From Benincasa hispida (lineage: Eukaryota > Streptophyta > Magnoliopsida > Cucurbitales > Cucurbitaceae): 64,000 nucleotides of DNA. The DNA lies in contig NC_052352.1 of the NCBI RefSeq assembly GCF_009727055.1, positions 23,473,512 through 23,537,511 on the forward strand, given 5' to 3'. A model generated the notes under the pieces. It was not told the origin of the DNA, did no database searches, and was given only the letters and a program-made list of their open reading frames with translations. Positions 58,791 through 64,000 of this stretch are shown in pieces. The position numbers were made by a program, and so were the translations under genes. Within the stretch, counting starts at the first letter, position 1. The number at the start of each line of letters is the position of its first letter.

Positions 58791-59190
58791 AAGAGGAAGT
58801 CTAAAGATAGTAAATATAATTTATTGGTCTTGGAGACGTGTTTGGTAGAGAATGATGATTCTACCTAGATCCTTGGTTCAGGTGCTACTAACCACATCAG
58901 TTCCTCTTACTAAGGATTTAGTTCCTAGTAAACATTGCCACAGGGAGAGTTGACTCTTTGAGTTGGTACTGGTGAGGTTGTTTCAGCTGTTGCTATAGGT
59001 AGGCTGAAGTTATTTTTGGACAAGAAACATTATCTGTTACTGGATAATGTTTTCGTAGTTCCTCATATCAAGAGGAACTTACTCTCGGTTTCTTGTCTCA
59101 TTAAACAAGGTTATACCGTTTCCTTTCCTGAGAGTAAAGTGTTTATTTTCAAGAATGGTATGAAGATTGGTTTTGGTTCAGTGGAAAGTA
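58790..59190 (+). pseudogene. Copia protease relic (element E)
   Basis: Reads CLVENDDST*ILGSGATNHIS: Trp is a TAG stop and the catalytic Asp of DSGAT is Gly (GGT). It then continues VGTGEVVSAVAIGRLKLFLD into the long frame. The protease is dead by loss of its catalytic residue. Confidence 0.85.
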
Positions 59191-59918
59191 ACTTATATGT
59201 ACTAAGGCCGTTAGTCATAAAAGCCTTGTTTAATACTGAAATGTTTAGTACGACAACAACAGCTAAAAGACCAAAGGTTTCTCCTAAGGAAAATGTCCAT
59301 CTTTGGTATCTAAGGTTAGGTCACATCAACCTCAATAGGATTGAGCAGTTGGTATGTGGACTTTTAAAAAGTTTAGAAGAAAACTCCTTGCCGGAATGTG
59401 AATCATGTCTTGAAAGCAAGATGATCAAACGAACTTTTTCTGGAAAAGGTTACAGAGCCAAGGAAGCCTTGGAGCTTATACATTCAGACCTCTGTGGTCC
59501 GATGAGTGTTAAGGCTCGAGGTGGGTATGAATATTTAATCTCTTTCATAGATGATTATTCAAGGTACGAGTATCTTTACCTAATACAATGTAAATCTGAA
59601 GCCCTTGACAAGTTCAAGGAATATAAGGCTGAAGTTGAAAATTTGTTAGGTAGGAAGATAAAAATACTACGATCTGATCGTGGTGGAGAGTATATGGGCC
59701 ACCAATTCCAGAACTATATGATAGAACATGGAATTACATCCCAACTCTCGGCCTCAGGTACACCTCAGCAAAATGGTATATCAGAAAGGAGAAATGGAAT
59801 CTTGTTGGACATGATTCGGTCTATGATGAGTTATATTCATCTTCTAGACTCGTTTTGGGACTTTAGTGGAGACTACATTTTATATTTTGAACAACGTTCT
59901 CTCAAAAAGTGTTTTTGA
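59016..59918 (+). pseudogene. Copia integrase with intact DD35E triad (element E)
   Basis: The longest open frame in the window, 300 codons, starting inside the protease tail. The zinc-binding part is near residues 95-131: LWYLRLGH, where the first expected His is Tyr, then CESC. The catalytic core has Asp158 (HSDLCGPM), Asp221 (LRSDRGGEY) and Glu257 (NGISERRNG). Exactly 35 residues separate Asp221 and Glu257, as in copia integrases. After residue 280 a frameshift moves the C-terminal part to the next frame. The core looks preserved but the protein is incomplete, and its start is not a natural one because integrase is released from a polyprotein. Confidence 0.85.
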
Positions 59919-60328
59919 AACACCTTTTGAGCCGTAGAGCAGCCATAAAGGTAGTTTACGCCACTTCAGGATTTGAGAGTGTCCAGTCCATGTGCTTGTT
60001 ACTAACCCAAAGAGGTTGGAACCATATTCAAAAGTTTGCCTTGGAACCGTATTCAAAAGTTTGTCTCTTTGTAGGCTACCCTAGGGAAATGAGGGATGGA
60101 TACTTCTATGATCCGAGTGAGAATAAAGTGTTTGTTTCTATAAATGCTATTTTATTGGAAGAAGACCACATTAGGGATCATAAACCACGAAGTAAGCTTA
60201 TTTTATGTGAGACTTCTAGTGAGACTACTGAGGGTTCAATAAGAGTTGTTAAACAGACTGACAGATCAATAAGAGTTATTGAGGTCGGTACATCTAGTCA
60301 ATCATCTCAAGAGTTGAGACTGCCTTGA
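59909..60328 (+). pseudogene. Copia integrase C-terminal region (element E)
   Basis: Frame shifted from the previous one. VCLFVGYPREMRDGYFYDP and NKVFVSINAILLEEDHIRDH are the copia integrase tail. A small local repeat (KFALEPYSKVCLF beside HIQKF) indicates a short duplication near 60030-60060. It ends at a TGA near 60326. Confidence 0.82.
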
Positions 60329-60998
60329 CGTAGTGGAAGGGTTATGAACCCACCAGAATGCTACATGGGTTTGACTGAAGCCCAGAACGCCATGTCTAAT
60401 GATTGGATCGAGGATCCATTGTCTTTTAACCAAGCAATAGAGGATGTTGACAAAGATGGATGGATTAAGGCCATGAAACAGGAAATGGAGTCTATGTACT
60501 TCAATAACATCTAGAAGCTTATGGATCAACCTGATGGGGTAAAACCTATAGGGTGTAAGTGGATCTACAAGCAAAAAACGAGGTGTAAATGGAAAGGTGC
60601 AAACCTTTAAGGCTAGACTCGTGGCAAAGGGTTATAACCAGGTCGAAAGAGTGGACTATGAGGAAACTTTCTTACCTATTGTCATGCTAAAGTCTATCAT
60701 GATACTCCTGTCCATAGCCACATTTTATGATTATGAGATTTGAAAAATAGACGTCAAAACTGCCTTTCTTAATGGTAATCTTGAGGAGACCATCTACATG
60801 GCTCAATTAGAGGGGTTCATCATTCCAGATCAAGAGCAAAGAGTTTGCAAGCTTAATAGGTCCATTTATAGGCTGAAACAAGTGTCTAGATCATGGAACA
60901 TTAGATTTGACAGTGCGATCAAATCCTTTGGCTTTGATTAGAATGTTGATGAGCCTTATGTTTACAAGAAGATCATCAACAACACAGTAGCTTTCTTG
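60329..60998 (+). pseudogene. Copia RT, N-terminal half (element E)
   Basis: Reads GRVMNPPECYMGLTEAQNAM, EDPLSFNQAIEDVDKDGW and KAMKQEMESMYFNNI, then a stop and GVKPIGCKWIYKQK. After a frameshift it continues through an RLVAKGY-like segment to PYVYKKIINNTVAFL. It is cut at 60998 immediately before the VLYVDD codons, which resume at 63074. Confidence 0.82.
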
Positions 60999-63073
60999 CA
61001 AAAACTTGGTGACAAAAATTTATTAGCCGTTAAGACTTAATGACGAAAATTAAGTGAACGCAATATGTGATGCATGTTCTTAAGCTCTGCGTTGATTATC
61101 ATGCGTCGGTTGTCATGTGTTAGACTTACAATATGCGTTAACAAATGTATGCGATGACCATGCGTTCCTGTCACAAGTTTTCTTGCGTTCACACCAAGAT
61201 AACACGAACGCAAGTTTCTCGGGTGATCTGAGGTCGAACTCAGGGACTTGTAGCTAGACGTATGCGGTAATGTGTATGCGGCGGTTAAATAAAAGAATGA
61301 TGGGGGGTTTTATGCTACAACTACTCCTACTCCTAACTAACAGACAACGCAATGAGTATGAATGAGAGGTAAAGACACGAAAACTATGGACGCGTAGTAA
61401 ATGGTTGAAAAATAGATAAAATGTGAAGATGTCTTCATCGCAACCCCTAAGAGTGACCGCAAGGGAAACCTTAGCCAACACAAGCTATGCGATCATGCTA
61501 CACACACTAGAGCCTAAATCTAAGATGCATGCGATGTGTATGCAAAAAGGTTGAAATGACCGCATACCGCCACCGTATCCTACTTCTTGGACCCAGACAT
61601 TGTCCTCTCCGTAGGGTGCATACGCTGTGTAATAAAAAACGGAGCTTATTCCTAAGTCACCATTCTTGCTTATGCAAACCTAGTCTAGCTCTTACGAGCA
61701 TCGATTCTAACCTAGCTCTCTCAAGTCTTAGGTTCTTTCTTTATACTCTCTCTCGAGTAGCTATAAAGGTTTGATGAACGCATACATAAGACAAGGTAAC
61801 CACAAAAGCCTGGTTGACGCAAGATTATTCCTATCTCTAGTGAACAATAGCTTACATTGCTTGATGCAACCAACCACTTACCCTCCCGGGCAGTTAATTG
61901 TTGCTGACTTTACTCATAGAAAAGCGTTACGTCTGCCTATAGACAGGCGTTGCTAGAGCTTCACACTAAGAAAATAAGGTTTTCTCACACACTCATGCAA
62001 CACACACTTCCCGGTGGTTTACTACATGTTTCATATCTCTAATCCACATGACTAAGTATGTGATACTCTAGCGATCTCACTAAATGATGCAATGAAAGTT
62101 AAGGATGCTAAGTAAAGAAAGATAGAGGCGGAATCGAAGGAAACATAGAAATGCATTGAACACATAATGTATTAATTCCTTAATCCAAAATGTAATATAA
62201 TACAATATAAGAAAAGAAGAGAAAATGAAAAGACCATCTGGAAGCAATGTCTTGCTTTTAGCGGATGTGAGTCAAGGCTGCCGGTGGTGCCATGAATGGG
62301 CGGTGGATTTGACTTTTTCGAGATCTAACTCCGGCGAAAGCTCTAGTCATCACTCGGAATGGATGAAGAAGATGAAGAACTCTCAAGCTTTCTTCTAACG
62401 CGTTCATCTGGATCACAAGGATCTGCTCAAAGGCTGAAACTTGGATCCATTGAAATTCTGCTCAGTGGCTTCTATTTATAGAGCTTGGATCGCCATCAAC
62501 ATTTATGGACCTGCTTTGATTTTGACATTAGCAGTGTGTTGGTCCTTTTCTAAATCTCTGCTGCTAACGGCGTGGTAGGTGAAATGTCAGCATCATCTTT
62601 TGATTTTCCCAAGAGATGCGTTGATGGGTCCATTCCACCAACCTTGCATTCATCCCACTATTATGGTTATCATGTAGCCGTAATCGTACAGTGACCATAT
62701 TTGCTTCATTACTGCAACTTCTACATGATGACCGCAATCGCTTGACAATCGCAACTCCTATGCGATGGACGCATGTGATTTATTACCGCAACACCCATAC
62801 GTTGATCGTATGTGTTGCCTTTGCGATGGAGAGTTTCTCCGTATGGGGTCATCTATGCGGTAGCCCGGCTTCCGCGTTTGTGTCCACTTCCTGCGTTAGC
62901 TACAAAAATAGACAATTGATCGCATAATAATGGGTTAGCCGAGATTCTCAATGTTGAATGCTGCAAACTCATTTTCTCATGAATTCCTAACATAATTGTC
63001 GCATATTCTGCTTAACAGCCCTCATAATTCTAAATAAAAGGCCTAAGATGACATGCATTTCTGCATGTCATCA
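60999..63073 (-). mobile_element. Gypsy LTR (Gyp-1) with 8 bases of internal DNA, inside the E RT
   Basis: The LTR is 61007-63073 (2067 bp; minus-strand termini TGATGACATGCAGAAATGC and TTTTGTCACCA). The 8 bases caaaaact at 60999-61006 match the spacer between LTR and primer site at 24577-24584. TATAAATA on the minus strand lies at 62480-62473. No target duplication is seen: the copia codons on the two sides join directly. The frames inside (61254, 61529, 61771, 62691) are unsupported. Confidence 0.82.
63047..63073 (-). promoter_or_regulatory. Terminal hairpin of the gypsy LTR with GAAA loop
   Basis: On the minus strand the LTR starts with an 11-bp perfect stem closed by GAAA. Compare 1596-1623, where two pairs differ by compensating changes. 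Confidence 0.65.
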
Positions 63074-64000
63074 GTACTATATGTGGATGATATCCTACTC
63101 ATTGGAAATGATGTAGGGTTTCTGACTGAAATTAAGAAGTGGCTAGCCGCCTAGTTCCAAATGAAAGATTAGGGTGAGGTGTAGTATGTTCTATGGATCC
63201 AGGTCATTCGGAATCGTAAAAACAAGAGGTTAGCCTTGTCTCAAGCATCATATATCGATCAAATGTTGATTAGGTACAGGATGCAGGATTCCAAGAGGGG
63301 TTTATTACCCTTCAGGCATAGAATCGTATTGTCTAAGGATTAATGTCCTAAGACACCTCAAGAGGTTGAGGAGATGAGATGGATTCCCTATGCTTCAGCT
63401 GTTGGAAGCTTAATGTAATGAAATGTTGTGTATTAGACCCGACATTTGCTATGCAGTAGGGATTTTCAGTTGTTATCAATCCAGTCCAGGATTAGATCAC
63501 TGGACAATGGTTAAAACGATCCTCAAGTATCTTCGAAGAATGAGGGACTACATGCTCGTGTATGGAGATAAGGATTTGATCCTTACAGAATATATAGATT
63601 CTGACTTTCAAAGTGATCGAGATTCTCGTAAATCGACATCAGGGTCAGTGTTCCTTTAAATGGAAGGGTTATAGTGTGGCGAAGCATCAAGAAATTATGC
63701 ATCGCAGACTCCATTATGGAAGCGGAATATATAGTCGCTTGTGAAGAAGCTAAAGAGGCTATTTGGCTAAGGAAATTCATTACAAATTTGGAAGTTGTTC
63801 CAAATATGGATTTGTCAATCACTTTTTTTTGTGATACAACGGGGATGTGGTAAATTCGAAGGAACTCGAAGTCATCGTAGAGGCAAGCATATCGAACGAA
63901 AATATCATTTGATTAGGGAGATTGTGCATCACGGTGATGTGATAGTCACGAAGATCGCGTCAGAGCACAACGTTGCTGATCCCTTTACAAAGGCTCTCAC
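63074..64000 (+). pseudogene. Copia RT C-terminal half and RNase H (element E, runs off the window)
   Basis: Begins VLYVDDILLIGNDVGFLTEI with an intact YVDD active site. Stops then appear where Gln, Trp or Leu are usual (LAA*FQMKD*GEV*YV). The connection and RNase H follow in several frames: 63423-63659 has CIRPDICYAVGIFSCYQS and DSDFQSDRDSRKSTSGS, and then IMEAEYIVACEEAKEAIWL. Later RNase H (QAYRTKISFD region) is frameshifted by a small deletion near 63840. The window ends within the last conserved RNase H motif, before the polypurine tract and 3' LTR. Confidence 0.85.

Noticed and set aside
63000..63073. A rho-independent-type terminator, because of the strong hairpin at 63047-63073
   Set aside because: This is plant DNA, there is no following T run, and the hairpin is the terminus of an LTR found again at 1596.

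Overview
This window looks like plant nuclear DNA, probably from a cucurbit. The case for a plant is Ty1/copia and Ty3/gypsy elements with TGGTATCAGAGC (initiator Met tRNA) or tRNA-Asp-like primer sites, a chromodomain-bearing gypsy element, and hAT- and Mutator-type MITEs. The cucurbit assignment is inference from recognising the copia gag/pol protein style and a MITE full of CTATCA-GATAG palindromes; no database was searched. I found no convincing host gene, tRNA, rRNA or CRISPR array. Almost every base I can explain belongs to a nest of LTR retrotransposons, most of them decayed.

Layout. 1-7309: minus-strand copia element A (gag remnant, long non-coding leader, primer site, 5' LTR), with a gypsy solo LTR in its leader (1596-3300, target duplication GGACC). 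7310-9603: unassigned DNA, a copia LTR fragment and a 38-bp minisatellite. 9604-12538: plus-strand copia LTR of a second family carrying a 251-bp MITE and a CA microsatellite, then its primer site and leader start. 12539-21445: minus-strand copia element L, whose 3' LTR contains a solo LTR of a third copia family (13732-15911, duplication GTTAC). 21446-36551: minus-strand copia element BC with both LTRs, interrupted by a gypsy LTR-gag fragment that replaces its reverse transcriptase, by a copia LTR, and by a complete but internally deleted chromovirus (30749-34535, duplication CTACG). 36552-40103: minus-strand Tekay/Del-like gypsy gag-protease-RT relic carrying two hAT MITEs with perfect 8-bp duplications. 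40104-41107: a gypsy-like LTR fragment. 41108-50995: minus-strand copia relic D, reduced to LTRs and leader, with a coding-free gypsy derivative of very unequal LTRs in its 5' LTR (46138-50386, duplication TATCT). 50996-53630: LTR fragments, a truncated MITE and unassigned DNA. 53631-64000: plus-strand copia element E (5' LTR, primer site, 2.6-kb leader, gag, protease, integrase, RT, RNase H), split in its RT by a gypsy LTR (61007-63073); its 3' LTR lies beyond the window.

How it works together: nothing here encodes a working set of proteins. Every coding relic has stops, frameshifts or lost catalytic residues, and many stops look like C-to-T decay of methylated cytosines. The features most worth a second look are non-coding: arrays of ACGATCG palindromes in copia LTRs and leaders, a covarying GAAA-tetraloop hairpin at the very end of the gypsy LTRs, repeated modules and a conserved block in the copia leaders, and inverted LTR pairs that could be transcribed into hairpins.
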